From the NCBI GenBank assembly GCA_023055425.1, contig JALGPY010000010.1, positions 17,953,363 through 18,017,362 on the forward strand: DNA of 64,000 nt, given 5' to 3'. The DNA is from Linanthus parryae. Lineage: Eukaryota > Streptophyta > Magnoliopsida > Ericales > Polemoniaceae. Positions 21,798 to 32,204 of the stretch are shown piece after piece (the first letter of the stretch is position 1; each line of letters begins with the position of its first letter). The position numbers and the translations under genes were made by a program. The notes below the pieces were generated by a model. It had not been told where the DNA came from, did no database searches, and worked only from the letters and a program-made list of their open reading frames with translations.

Positions 21798-24190
21798 AAC
21801 GAACACTTCTTGCGATTAACAACCAGTTTATTCTCGCGCAACAATTTGAATGTAGCTCGAAGATGTTGCAAGTGGGACGTTGTGTCAGGACTATAAATCA
21901 AGATATCGTCAAAGAATACCAAAAGAAACTTACGCAAATGGGCACGAAAAATGTCGTTCATCAGGGACTGAAATGTTGAAGGAGCATTAGTAAGACCAAA
22001 CGGCATTACGACAAATTCATAGTGACCGTCATGGGTCCGAAAAGCCGTTTTTGCAATGTCATCATGTTTCATCCTGATCTGGTGATAACCTGACTTCAAA
22101 TCAAGTTTAGTGAAAACTTTAGCTCCCCCTAGCTCATCGAGAAGCTCTTCCACAGCAGGAATCGGGAATTTGTCACGAACAGTAAGCTTGTTAAGTGCTC
22201 TATAGTCGACACAAAATCGCCAACCGCCGTCTTTCTTTCGCACGAGGAGTACGGGGCTCGAGAATGGGCTAACACTGGGCTGAACAATTCCGGCATCCAA
22301 CATCTCTTTGACGATCTTTTCAATTTCGTTCTTTTGGTAATATGGATATCGATATGGTCTGATATTTGGGGGTTTTGCTCCAGGAATGAGAGGTATCGCA
22401 TGGTCGTGGCTACAAGCAGGGGGTAACTCAGTAGGTTCACGAAATAGGTCCGCGAACTCCTCTAAAATCTGCTGCATTGCCTCAGAATGTTGGGAGGGGG
22501 ACACTTTGTCTTGGCAAGTGATAGAATTGACCTCAAGCATGAGAGCATAGCCGTGCTTGGGCATCGAGCGCACGAGTGATTTTAGACCAACCTCCCTTTT
22601 GGTGTAAGCAGGATCCCCAGTCAGTTTCACCATGTGACCATCCTTTTCAAATGTCATATTCAGGGTCTTCCAATTAAAACACACATCCCCCAGAGTTTGG
22701 AGCCAAGCAACTCCCAGAATTATCTCCGGGTTGTCAAGGGAAAAAGGATAGAAGTCTTGGGAGATTTGCAGGCCTTGTAAATCGAGTTTTACTTCGCGGC
22801 ATATCTCGGCGCCACCTATGGATCGTCCATCCCCTACCTTGACTCGAAACTGCTTCGTGTTTGACCTGGGTAACTGGAGATCACGGGCTAGCGAAGCAGA
22901 TATGAAGTTGTGTGACGCCCCACCATCAATCAACACAGATACTTCCCTAGAGCCCAATAAGCCCTTAAGCTGTATCGTGCGATACTCCGGAACGCCAGCA
23001 ATAGAGTGAAGTGACAGAGTCATGGTCTGGTTCTCCACAACAGTTACCTCGGATGAGTCCAACTGCTCGTCGGATTCCCGCTCGTCGTCTTCCGTATCGC
23101 ATAAAATCAAAACATTGAGTTGTTTCGATTTGCACCGGTGTCCTGGCTTGAAAGGCTCATCGCATCTAAAACACAACCCTTTGGCCCGATAATCGCGCGC
23201 CTCTGCTTCGGTGAGTCGTCGATAAGATTCTTTCCTTGTGGCTGTTTCATTAGGTTTTGTAGTCGGTGACGTTTGGTCATTGCCAGCGACTGAACTCTTA
23301 CTTGTCGTGGATGCCGTAATGGGTTGCGCAGATGATGAATTCTGTTGAGCTTGAGATAGGGAATAACGAAGAGGTTCCGCAACATTACTTTGCTGGGACT
23401 GGTTGGACCCCTTGGTTAGCGCAGCAGTCTTCAGATTCCCCGATCGAGCCCTCGTCAAAGAAAAATTTCTTTCTTCAACTCTATGGGCCAGCTCCATTAG
23501 ATCTAAAAGAGAAGAGGGTTGAGCCAGATGAACCTCAGCTCTAGTTTCCTCCCTAAGACCATGTAAATAAGCCCCTTTCAAAAATTCTTCTGATGCTTCC
23601 CGGAGTGGTGCTGACAAGAATTCAAACCTTTCTCGGTAGTCGGCCATCGAGCTTGTTTGTTTATGCTCCATTAAAAGCTCGTACTGGTTGCAAGCCAACG
23701 AAGATTGAAATCTGCGAGTAAGGGTTTCCTTGAACTCTTTCCATCCAGTAATTGGAGCCCTCACCTCTAACCACTGGTAAAAGTTCAGGGCACTACCAGT
23801 GAGGCATACGACTGCTGAAGTAAGTTTTTCAGTCTCTTGAATGATGCCGTTAATGAGGAAGTAGTGCTCGATTCTGAAAAACCACCCATGAGGGTCCTTC
23901 CCATCAAAAAGTGGCATCTCCATCTTCCTGCGTAACTCAGTTCCCTCTGCTCCGTTCAGTGTAGCTCTTCTACGATCAACTTGCCCTGTCATTGACACCA
24001 TGCCTGGGGTGGTGTTTTCTGACTGCTTCCCTTGCTCATCTTTTCCTTGAGCCAGTATCAGATTCTTCAGTTCGTTGATGCTATCCTTCACGTTTTGCAT
24101 CTCGGTTGCCATCCCGTTGATGTTGTTCTGTACTGTTCCCATCCCGCGCTCCAACTCTGTGATACGATCTTCCATTCTAGTGTTTACCAT
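21798..24190 (-). pseudogene. Gypsy gag-protease-reverse transcriptase, truncated in RT
   Basis: One uninterrupted frame of about 797 codons starts MVNTRMEDRITELERG. Gag (about residues 1-330) includes a retrotrans-gag core (MPLFDGKDPHGWFFRIEHY). The zinc knuckle is CFRCDEPFKPGHRC (about 338-351). The aspartic protease motif is VLIDGGASHNFIS (about 422-434). Reverse transcriptase follows: WRFCVDYRALNKLT, then VFFDDILIYS with the catalytic DD pair. It ends abruptly after KKCSF at 21798, so the RT connection, RNase H and integrase are lost. Gag and RT lack stops, so the copy is young. A 26-bp leader and primer-site complement (GGCTCTGATACC) lie at 24191-24216. Confidence 0.9.
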
Positions 24191-24216
24191 GTCAGGTTCG
24201 CCGGCTCTGATACCTT

Positions 24217-24369
24217 TGTTACAACCCTGCTACTGTAACCCTAGGATTGAATCCAACTTAAGCAACTCAGAATATTACCAACAATCCAGTGCAGTAACCA
24301 AACAAGTTCCAGAGAATCAAACAAGAATAGGTAGCTGCTGATAAAGAATAAAGAGAGAGACAAGAAGCT
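24217..24369 (-). mobile_element. Partial LTR of the composite element, cut by the virus-like insert
   Basis: The LTR starts TGTTACAACCC next to a primer-site complement, as at the true 5' end, but stops after GACAAGAAGCT, about 153 bp in. The virus-like sequence begins at 24370. The junction shares at most a base or two between the two sources. Confidence 0.88.
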
Positions 24370-25975
24370 GAACCCCTCAAAAATAGAGATATCCCTCACC
24401 CTAGTAATGTCCTCCTCCGTTACTTCTCGAAGCCAATGCATACTAGGAGTCCTTTTTATCAGGTCAACAGCAAAACTCTTCCCATCCATGTAATTCACAA
24501 GGGACATAGGGTCCGAATTGTACTGCCTTAACATAGCCGACATCGCATTGGCTGCACCCTTGGTAGTGTTAGCCGCACATATGTCCACATCCTTCAGCAA
24601 TGTTAAACAAGCCATTTGATGAACCCTGCCGAATGCTCTAGCGCTGGCAATATTGGCCATTGGCCTGGCAGTTGTGTTACTCTGCAGCTTAACCAAACAA
24701 GGGTATATCAAGTCGCACTTGCTATTAACAACGGGCAGCCCTATCTTAGTGAAATACCTGTTCTCCCTTATGCTAGCAGCTATAATAACCGCCTCTTCCA
24801 GAACACGACTGCAATTACAGTAGTCAGCATATATAACCATTGAACCCCAAAATATCTGAGCAGATATCCCAATCAAGTTCGGTGTATCAGAAGTCCCCTT
24901 ACTGACCAAAAATATTGTTTCAGCATCAGCAGGTATCGAGATACCTTCCATTTGATGGAACTTCGGATTCGGGTACTCCTCACACATTGAGTAGATACAC
25001 GCATTGTAGGCATGAGCTTGAGAATTGTTAGACCAAACATAACCAGTATTCTCAAAGCCCCAGGCCGACACCAGAGAGGCTACATTATATGGAAGCTTCC
25101 TTGGGTTGAATCCTCTGTATTCTATATCACCATGCTCAAGCAGATCGAAGTAAGTCAGCACTCCTTTGACAAACCTAGTTTTCTTGTTCTGAGCACCACC
25201 AACAGAGTCGATGGTCTGCAGAATCATCTCAGTCTGAGTACTGTCTTGTGACTTCAGGTCATTCGCCGGTAACCCAGTACACTTTGCAAACTTCCCAGAA
25301 TCTGAAACCGATCCTGAGGTCAACATAGCAACTAAGTCGTCGTGTAGTGCAACATGGTCCTGCACTCCATTATACAAGTTCACACTTATATTCCTGTACA
25401 CCCAGTTTATCCTGAATATGTAAGAATTCATCCCAGCCAGCTCGTCCCAAGGTATATCTTTATCAGTTGTGAAATTCGCCCCCTCAGTCATCATCACACC
25501 ACGGATGGTCCCCTCATCTTCCTCAGAAACCTCTGCTCTATCAGCAATCTTATAAGCAGCTTCCGCCTTTCTAGACTTGGCGGTCTCTATCAGCCTCCTG
25601 ATGTCGTCCCGGTACTGTGGAGGAAACTCATCGGGCTTAATATTCTCCATACCATCAAAATATGATATGGTATCCAGCCAAGTCTTGTACATCTTCCTGT
25701 CATGTATCAATTCACGGGTCAACACACCCTTCGCCTGTGCAAATGTGAAACAGCTCAGCAACCTAGCCCAATCGCTTGCCAATTTATCCTTCTTAACCTG
25801 AGAGCTCATCACAGTCTCCCAACTGACGAACAGACATGCTCTGAAACTCAGCGGCGGCTCATCAGGTCTCATGGCTGGCGTAACTCCACTCGTCCCAAGA
25901 CTAACCTTTCTCTTACTTGGACTCGTAAACCTCAGCCCTTTCTTGGCACCTCTTCCACCACCAGTACTACTCAAA
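24370..25975 (-). repeat. Arm 1 of the virus-like inverted repeat
   Basis: The 1606-bp segment is the reverse complement of 26940-28545. Predicted peptides are identical in every frame I compared, so nucleotide identity is close to 100 percent. On the minus strand it encodes the C-terminal 535 or so residues of the virus-like protein without the N-terminal part. It has no start of its own in the same frame, apart from antisense sequence of the spacer. The frame runs on into the LTR. Confidence 0.93.
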
Positions 25976-28653
25976 GGTGTCTGAAGAGTGGTACTTGCAG
26001 TCCAATAGCCATAAGGCGTGAGGGTATTGGATTTGATGCTCTGGCAACTTTGCGGGATGAGGTTCGCAAAGGTGGACGCGTTGAGAAGTTGGACATACCT
26101 GAAGGTGGTTTCAATGTTAGATTTTCGTGTTTGAGGGGCGCGAAGAGTAAGGTGAAGCCGATAAGTTTTGAGGGCTGTGAGGTACACGATGATTTGACCC
26201 CGGGCGTGGGTAGGGTGCCGTGTGACAACACGCCCGATGAAGACTTAGGTGATCCAGGGTGGGAAATCGCTTCTGGGTCTGAGAGCAGTGGGGAGGAAGA
26301 AGACTATCTGGAGGTTATTGAACAACCGCCTAGCACGACGTCTGGTTCCCGGGGTTCTGCTGCTATTAACCGGGGTAAAGCTGGCCCTCCTAAGGGACCA
26401 ACTAGCACCATGAACCCGATATTTGAAGAAAGGGTGGTTAAGACGCCGTTGGAGTACTCTGACAGGGTGAACCCAGGCAGCAGACTTCTCGCTCTGACTT
26501 ATCCAACCACAGAGTTGGCTGGTAAGTCAAAGAGTACCAAGAGTAGCTCATCAGTGGTATCTCAGCCCGATACTGACAGGGAGTTAATGCCGAGGCTACC
26601 TGCTGGGGGTCCTGGTGTTATTATTGAGCAGATGACTTCTGAGGGTAGTGGTGATGTGGGCTCGAGGGGTAGTGAAGTTAGTTCGGGGCTAAGGGAACCG
26701 CATCCTTCTGTGGAGTCGGATCAAAATGTTGAAACCTCTCCGGATGTGATTGAGTACGTCATTCCTGGTGAACAGATGGTGGATGCTGGGACCCAGGTGT
26801 TGGAACCAATAGCTGAGGTTGAGAGCAGTGCTGAAGTAGGCCCTGACCGACTTGATTCACCACCTTCAATGCCGCCGTCTGTGCCTTCTCCGCAGAGGAA
26901 GACTCCCGATAGGCAGGCGGTCGAGGAAGTGAGAAACATTTTGAGTAGTACTGGTGGTGGAAGAGGTGCCAAGAAAGGGCTGAGGTTTACGAGTCCAAGT
27001 AAGAGAAAGGTTAGTCTTGGGACGAGTGGAGTTACGCCAGCCATGAGACCTGATGAGCCGCCGCTGAGTTTCAGAGCATGTCTGTTCGTCAGTTGGGAGA
27101 CTGTGATGAGCTCTCAGGTTAAGAAGGATAAATTGGCAAGCGATTGGGCTAGGTTGCTGAGCTGTTTCACATTTGCACAGGCGAAGGGTGTGTTGACCCG
27201 TGAATTGATACATGACAGGAAGATGTACAAGACTTGGCTGGATACCATATCATATTTTGATGGTATGGAGAATATTAAGCCCGATGAGTTTCCTCCACAG
27301 TACCGGGACGACATCAGGAGGCTGATAGAGACCGCCAAGTCTAGAAAGGCGGAAGCTGCTTATAAGATTGCTGATAGAGCAGAGGTTTCTGAGGAAGATG
27401 AGGGGACCATCCGTGGTGTGATGATGACTGAGGGGGCGAATTTCACAACTGATAAAGATATACCTTGGGACGAGCTGGCTGGGATGAATTCTTACATATT
27501 CAGGATAAACTGGGTGTACAGGAATATAAGTGTGAACTTGTATAATGGAGTGCAGGACCATGTTGCACTACACGACGACTTAGTTGCTATGTTGACCTCA
27601 GGATCGGTTTCAGATTCTGGGAAGTTTGCAAAGTGTACTGGGTTACCGGCGAATGACCTGAAGTCACAAGACAGTACTCAGACTGAGATGATTCTGCAGA
27701 CCATCGACTCTGTTGGTGGTGCTCAGAACAAGAAAACTAGGTTTGTCAAAGGAGTGCTGACTTACTTCGATCTGCTTGAGCATGGTGATATAGAATACAG
27801 AGGATTCAACCCAAGGAAGCTTCCATATAATGTAGCCTCTCTGGTGTCGGCCTGGGGCTTTGAGAATACTGGTTATGTTTGGTCTAACAATTCTCAAGCT
27901 CATGCCTACAATGCGTGTATCTACTCAATGTGTGAGGAGTACCCGAATCCGAAGTTCCATCAAATGGAAGGTATCTCGATACCTGCTGATGCTGAAACAA
28001 TATTTTTGGTCAGTAAGGGGACTTCTGATACACCGAACTTGATTGGGATATCTGCTCAGATATTTTGGGGTTCAATGGTTATATATGCTGACTACTGTAA
28101 TTGCAGTCGTGTTCTGGAAGAGGCGGTTATTATAGCTGCTAGCATAAGGGAGAACAGGTATTTCACTAAGATAGGGCTGCCCGTTGTTAATAGCAAGTGC
28201 GACTTGATATACCCTTGTTTGGTTAAGCTGCAGAGTAACACAACTGCCAGGCCAATGGCCAATATTGCCAGCGCTAGAGCATTCGGCAGGGTTCATCAAA
28301 TGGCTTGTTTAACATTGCTGAAGGATGTGGACATATGTGCGGCTAACACTACCAAGGGTGCAGCCAATGCGATGTCGGCTATGTTAAGGCAGTACAATTC
28401 GGACCCTATGTCCCTTGTGAATTACATGGATGGGAAGAGTTTTGCTGTTGACCTGATAAAAAGGACTCCTAGTATGCATTGGCTTCGAGAAGTAACGGAG
28501 GAGGACATTACTAGGGTGAGGGATATCTCTATTTTTGAGGGGTTCTGGCTTATAGATCACCCCGTTCTTTTAGGGGAGGGTATTGATAAAGACCTACAAG
28601 GGGTTAAAGTGTTTTCAAGGCGCAAGAAGAAGGGCCAGAGTGGTAATAATTAA
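25976..28653 (+). pseudogene. Captured virus-like gene, structural-protein-like, family unassigned
   Basis: From 25976 to about 28566 a single + strand frame of about 860 codons is open, fused downstream to the gypsy chromodomain tail and stopping at 28653. The N-terminal 320 residues (spacer) are acidic and rich in Ser, Pro and Gly, probably disordered. The C-terminal 535 residues look like a globular, mainly helical domain rich in Cys and aromatic residues (for example GYVWSNNSQAHAYNACIYSM). I do not recognise a cellular or transposon family. Size, layout and lack of introns suggest the coat or nucleoprotein gene of an RNA virus. The start is missing: the frame is open at the left junction. 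A captured plant transcript is the alternative. Upstream sequence in this frame (25702-25975) is antisense of arm 1 and not real coding. Confidence 0.6.
26940..28545 (+). repeat. Arm 2 of the virus-like inverted repeat
   Basis: This arm pairs with 24370-25975 across a 964-bp spacer (25976-26939). Transcription through both would give a hairpin of about 1.6 kb of double-stranded RNA. Because the spacer continues the arm's reading frame upstream, arm 2 plus spacer is the original collinear cDNA and arm 1 is the inverted extra copy. Confidence 0.93.
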
Positions 28654-28852
28654 TTTATGCAGAGCAGGGACCAAAGTGCATTGGTTATTTAATATTTTAG
28701 AGTCAGTTTGTTGATGCTATCCTTCACGTTTTGCATCTCGGTTGCCATCCCGTTGATGTTGTTCTGTACTGTTCCCATCCCGCGCTCCAACTCTGTGATA
28801 CGATCTTCCATTCTAGTGTTTACCATGTCAGGTTCGCCGGCTCTGATACCTT
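28567..28852 (-). mobile_element. Partial LTR (+) joined to gag start and primer site (-)
   Basis: 28567-28583 repeats the polypurine tract, and 28584-28711 is the first 128 bp of the LTR in + orientation. At 28711 the sequence switches to a minus-strand copy of the gag start (matching 24080-24190) and a primer-site complement (28839-28850). The LTR reads CAGTTTGTT and the gag region CAGTTCGTT at the switch, an 8 of 9 match that could have guided a template jump. Confidence 0.87.
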
Positions 28853-29215
28853 TGTTACAACCCTGCTACTGTAACCCTAGGATTGAATCCAACTTAAGCA
28901 ACTCAGAATATTACCAACAATCCAGTGCAGTAACCAAACAAGTTCCAGAGAATCAAACAAGAATAGGTAGCTGCTGATAAAGAATAAAGAGAGAGACAAG
29001 AAGCTGCGTACCGAGGCGCCCCTCCTTAACCCTACGTTCAGAAGATTTTTCCTCCCACGTTCTTCTCTTCCTCTCCTTTTATAACATAACAAACTGACTC
29101 TAAAATATTAAATAACCAATGCACTTTGGTCCCTGCTCTGCATAAATTAATTATTACCACTCTGCCCTTCTTCTTGCGCCTTGAAAACACTTTAACCCCT
29201 TGTAGGTCTTTATCA
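28853..29215 (-). mobile_element. 5' LTR of the composite element
   Basis: The LTR is 363 bp, TGTTACAACCC to CTTTATCA, followed by the target duplication ATAGC. It is one base shorter than its partner at 20532-20895 and otherwise identical by eye, so insertion was recent. Confidence 0.92.
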
Positions 29216-29220
29216 ATAGC

Positions 29221-32196
29221 CATACAAGACCTCAAATGGTGTAGTTTGGAGGCTGTTGTGGAATGTTGTGTTGTACCACCATTCTCCCAAGCTCAGCCAT
29301 TTAGACCACTAGAGTAGCCTATCCCTAGTCATATGTCTGAGGTAGATCTAAAAACATTGATTGAACCTCTCTGTTTGGCCATAACTTTGATCATTGTAAG
29401 TTGTGCTGTAGTTCAGCTTGGTATCCACAGCAGTAAAGCGAGTATTACAAAACAGACATAAGAAGATGGGTCTCTTTCAAGGCCACGGAGCTTAAAGACA
29501 TTATTGAAAAATACTTGTGCTGTTGAAATGGCTGTATAAGGGTAACATAGTGGCCCAACTTAGAGAATCTGTCCACAACTACCAAGATGATGGTTTCTCC
29601 ATGAGAATTTGGGAGACCTTCAAAGAAGTCCATGGAGATATGAGATCGGAGCATCTCTGGAAGTTGCAGTGGTTGTAGAAGACCTAGATATGGAAGGTTT
29701 CATCCTTTATGCTTTGGCAAGTATCACAGTTGCTGACCCACTCCTTGATTTTCTTCTTCAAATGCGGTGTTCACTCTTGTATGAGTTTCTAGCTCCCCAG
29801 AATGGCCCCCAATACCTGAATCATGGAACAGTCTTATGGTGTTGCTTCTCAGCTCTCCAGTACTTCCAATATAAATGAGGTCACGCTTCTTAATAACTCC
29901 ATCACTTAAGTACTGTTATTAGTGGCGTCCAAAATGAGATGTGGGTTAGTGCGTGAGCCCAATCATCACTGGAAACTCCTCTTGCATCCATTTTGGGGTT
30001 ATGGACGATATTGCGAAGCATTGCACTACATCATGCAGCTGCCTTCTTCATCTCTGCCATGTCTAGACAGTGCACCCGCAAACAATATAATCCTTGCCTT
30101 TCTTATATAAGATTATACAGTCCAATCCTAATAACTTCCTAATCCATTTTTTTTGCAGCGGAGTGGTAAACTCTTATGATCATGACAGTCATGATGATGA
30201 ATTTGGTACTCCCCAAATAAGGCCTCTATTTTTCAGGACCAAGTTTAGAAGTTCTTTCTCATAGGTGGACATACCTAAGTGTTTAGGTGCCAAACTCTTT
30301 CTCAAATAAGAAAGTGGTATGCCTCTTTGCATCAATACTGCTCTTATACCATTGTGACATGCATCAACTTCTATGGTGAAGGATAGAGTGAAATTGGGTA
30401 ATGCGAGGACATGTGTGGTACTCATTGCAGTCTTCAACTTGAGAAATGCAGCCTGTGCTTCTGACTCCTTTGGAACCCACCAGTTTTCAGCAACTTTGTG
30501 AGTGTCTAGCTGTGTGAACATACCCCCTCACAAACCTCTTATAGTAATTTCTGAGCCCTAAAAGCCCTCTTAGCTCCTTGAGTGTTCTTGGTTCTGGCCA
30601 TTTAGCATTGCTTCCACCCTGGTTGCATATGCTATTATCTGTCTAGAGATTATGTGTCCCAAGAAGTCAATACTGTCTTTATTTAAGGAACACTTGCTCA
30701 TTTTGGCAAAGAGCTTGTGTTGCTGGAATAATTTGAATGCATGCTCTAGATGTTGGAGGTTTTGCTCTGTCGTTTTGCTGTATATAAGAGTATCATAAAA
30801 GATCACCAATATAAATCTTCTCAGATATTGCTAACCCTTGAAAAATGGCTGGTGCATTAGCCAAATCAAAGGGCATTACTGTAAATTCATAGTGTCCCTA
30901 TGAGTCCTGATCAACCATCCTCCTCACATGCTGGTAACTAACCTTGAGATCCAGTATAGAGAAGATGGTTGCTCTTTGTAACTCATCAGAAACTTCTTCA
31001 ATGATTAATATTGAATATTTGTTCTTCATGGTGATTCCATTAAGGCCCCTATAGTCCACACAGAATCTCCAAGACCCATCTATCTTTTTAACCAACAAAC
31101 ATGTGATGAAATGGACTTGAGTTGGGTTGAATGACATCTCCATGCAACATTTCCCTTACCAACCTCTCAATCTCATTGTTTTGTAAATGTGAATGTCTAT
31201 AAGGCCACATACAAACTGGGGAAGAGCGTTCCTTTGATATGTATGTAATGGTCTTGGTGTCTTTTAGGTGATAACGTTTTGCTGCTCCTGAAAATTTCTT
31301 GGCATTGGTTGATGGTGCACTGTCTGGAATTTGTTGTCTTTTTGCAAGTCAGTAAGTGTAGTTGTGCAGTATTCACCCCCTCATGTCCTGGACAGTATTT
31401 CTGCAAACTGTGTAGTTGCATTGGGTTAACTTGACTTGGAGGGGATTGAGCTTGGGTGGTAATGTTTGTACCATAGTGCTGGAAAGTCAGAGTTTTGGGA
31501 TTCAAATCCATAGGAACGGGGCTAACATTTCTGAACCTTTCAGCCTTCAATAGTGATTCACAACCCACAAGAGTGAGAATTCTGAAATAGACAATGAAAG
31601 TGTGACCTTGCCGTTTTTTGTGGAACAACTTGGCATAGGCCCGAACTCTCAATAATGCTTCCATCACCCACCTGCCCTCTTCTTATGGATTTCTACTCTC
31701 AATAATTCAGTTGTTTAGCCACCTTGGTATCTGAAAACGTGTGTGTACTCCCTGTGTCTACCACAATAATCGATCTTTCCTTTGATTACTCCATGCACCC
31801 TCAATGTTTTCGAGGTATTTTGTCCATCCATGGCATGCAGCGAAACTCTGGCATCTCATACATTTAGGCGTAGTTTCATCCATGGCAGCCACCACTCCTG
31901 TGCAGCTCCACTTCTGTGCAGCTGTCATCTGTTTGTTGGTTTGGTACTGTCTCAACCTCTTCTTTTCGTATCGATGACCAGTTTCAAATTTGTCATCACA
32001 ACCCTTTAGACTTCTTATCTTGCATTTCCTCACTAGTGAGTCTTTTGTATGGCATGCCTTCATTGAGTGATAACCCTGAAATTCTGTCGGCTGGTGTGTG
32101 GCATTGGTTTCTTATATGGAGATAATAGTTGTGGGGTTGGATTCCGGCTTACTCCACAATTTGACACTCCACTATAAGGCTGCTAGGACTTCTTGT
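29221..32196 (-). pseudogene. Decayed gag-pol of the minus-strand chromovirus
   Basis: Reading down the minus strand: zinc-knuckle relic CDDKFETGHRYEKKRL (about 31980); protease-like VVDTGSTHTFSDTKV (about 31750); reverse transcriptase FCVDYRGLNGIT (about 31060) and MVIFYDTLIYSKT (about 30809-30771), where the second catalytic Asp is replaced by Thr; RNase H FTIEVDACHNGIRAVLMQ (about 30370); integrase core [12 protein letters not shown] and [12 protein letters not shown] (about 29630-29540). Many frameshifts and stops break it. It continues into 20166-20526, from which the composite element split it. Confidence 0.82.
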
Positions 32197-32204
32197 AATT
32201 TGGC

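Larger units (their letters stand above)
20532..29215 (-). mobile_element. Composite Ty3/gypsy chromovirus carrying a captured virus-like gene
   Basis: This 8684-bp unit is bounded by a perfect 5-bp target duplication ATAGC (20527-20531 and 29216-29220) and by complete LTRs at 20532-20895 and 28853-29215. Read on the + strand the order is: 3' LTR(-), chromodomain(-), a 57-bp loop, chromodomain(+), full LTR(+), reverse transcriptase to gag(-), primer site, partial LTR(-), virus-like arm(-), virus-like full segment(+), polypurine tract and partial LTR(+), gag start(-), primer site, 5' LTR(-). A single outer duplication and near-identical outer LTRs mean it inserted recently as one unit. The switches of strand suggest template jumping during reverse transcription. 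Integrase and RNase H are absent, so mobility would need help from an intact relative. A mis-assembly is the main alternative. Confidence 0.85.

Noticed and set aside
25702..25975. N-terminal extension of the + strand virus-like ORF
   Set aside because: These codons are the antisense of arm 1, and the homologous antisense frame exists at 26866-27213. The genuine foreign sequence begins at 25976.
24241..26187. A 648-codon minus-strand ORF as a separate gene
   Set aside because: It is arm 1 of the inverted repeat fused by chance to antisense spacer at one end and LTR sequence at the other. It is not an independent gene.
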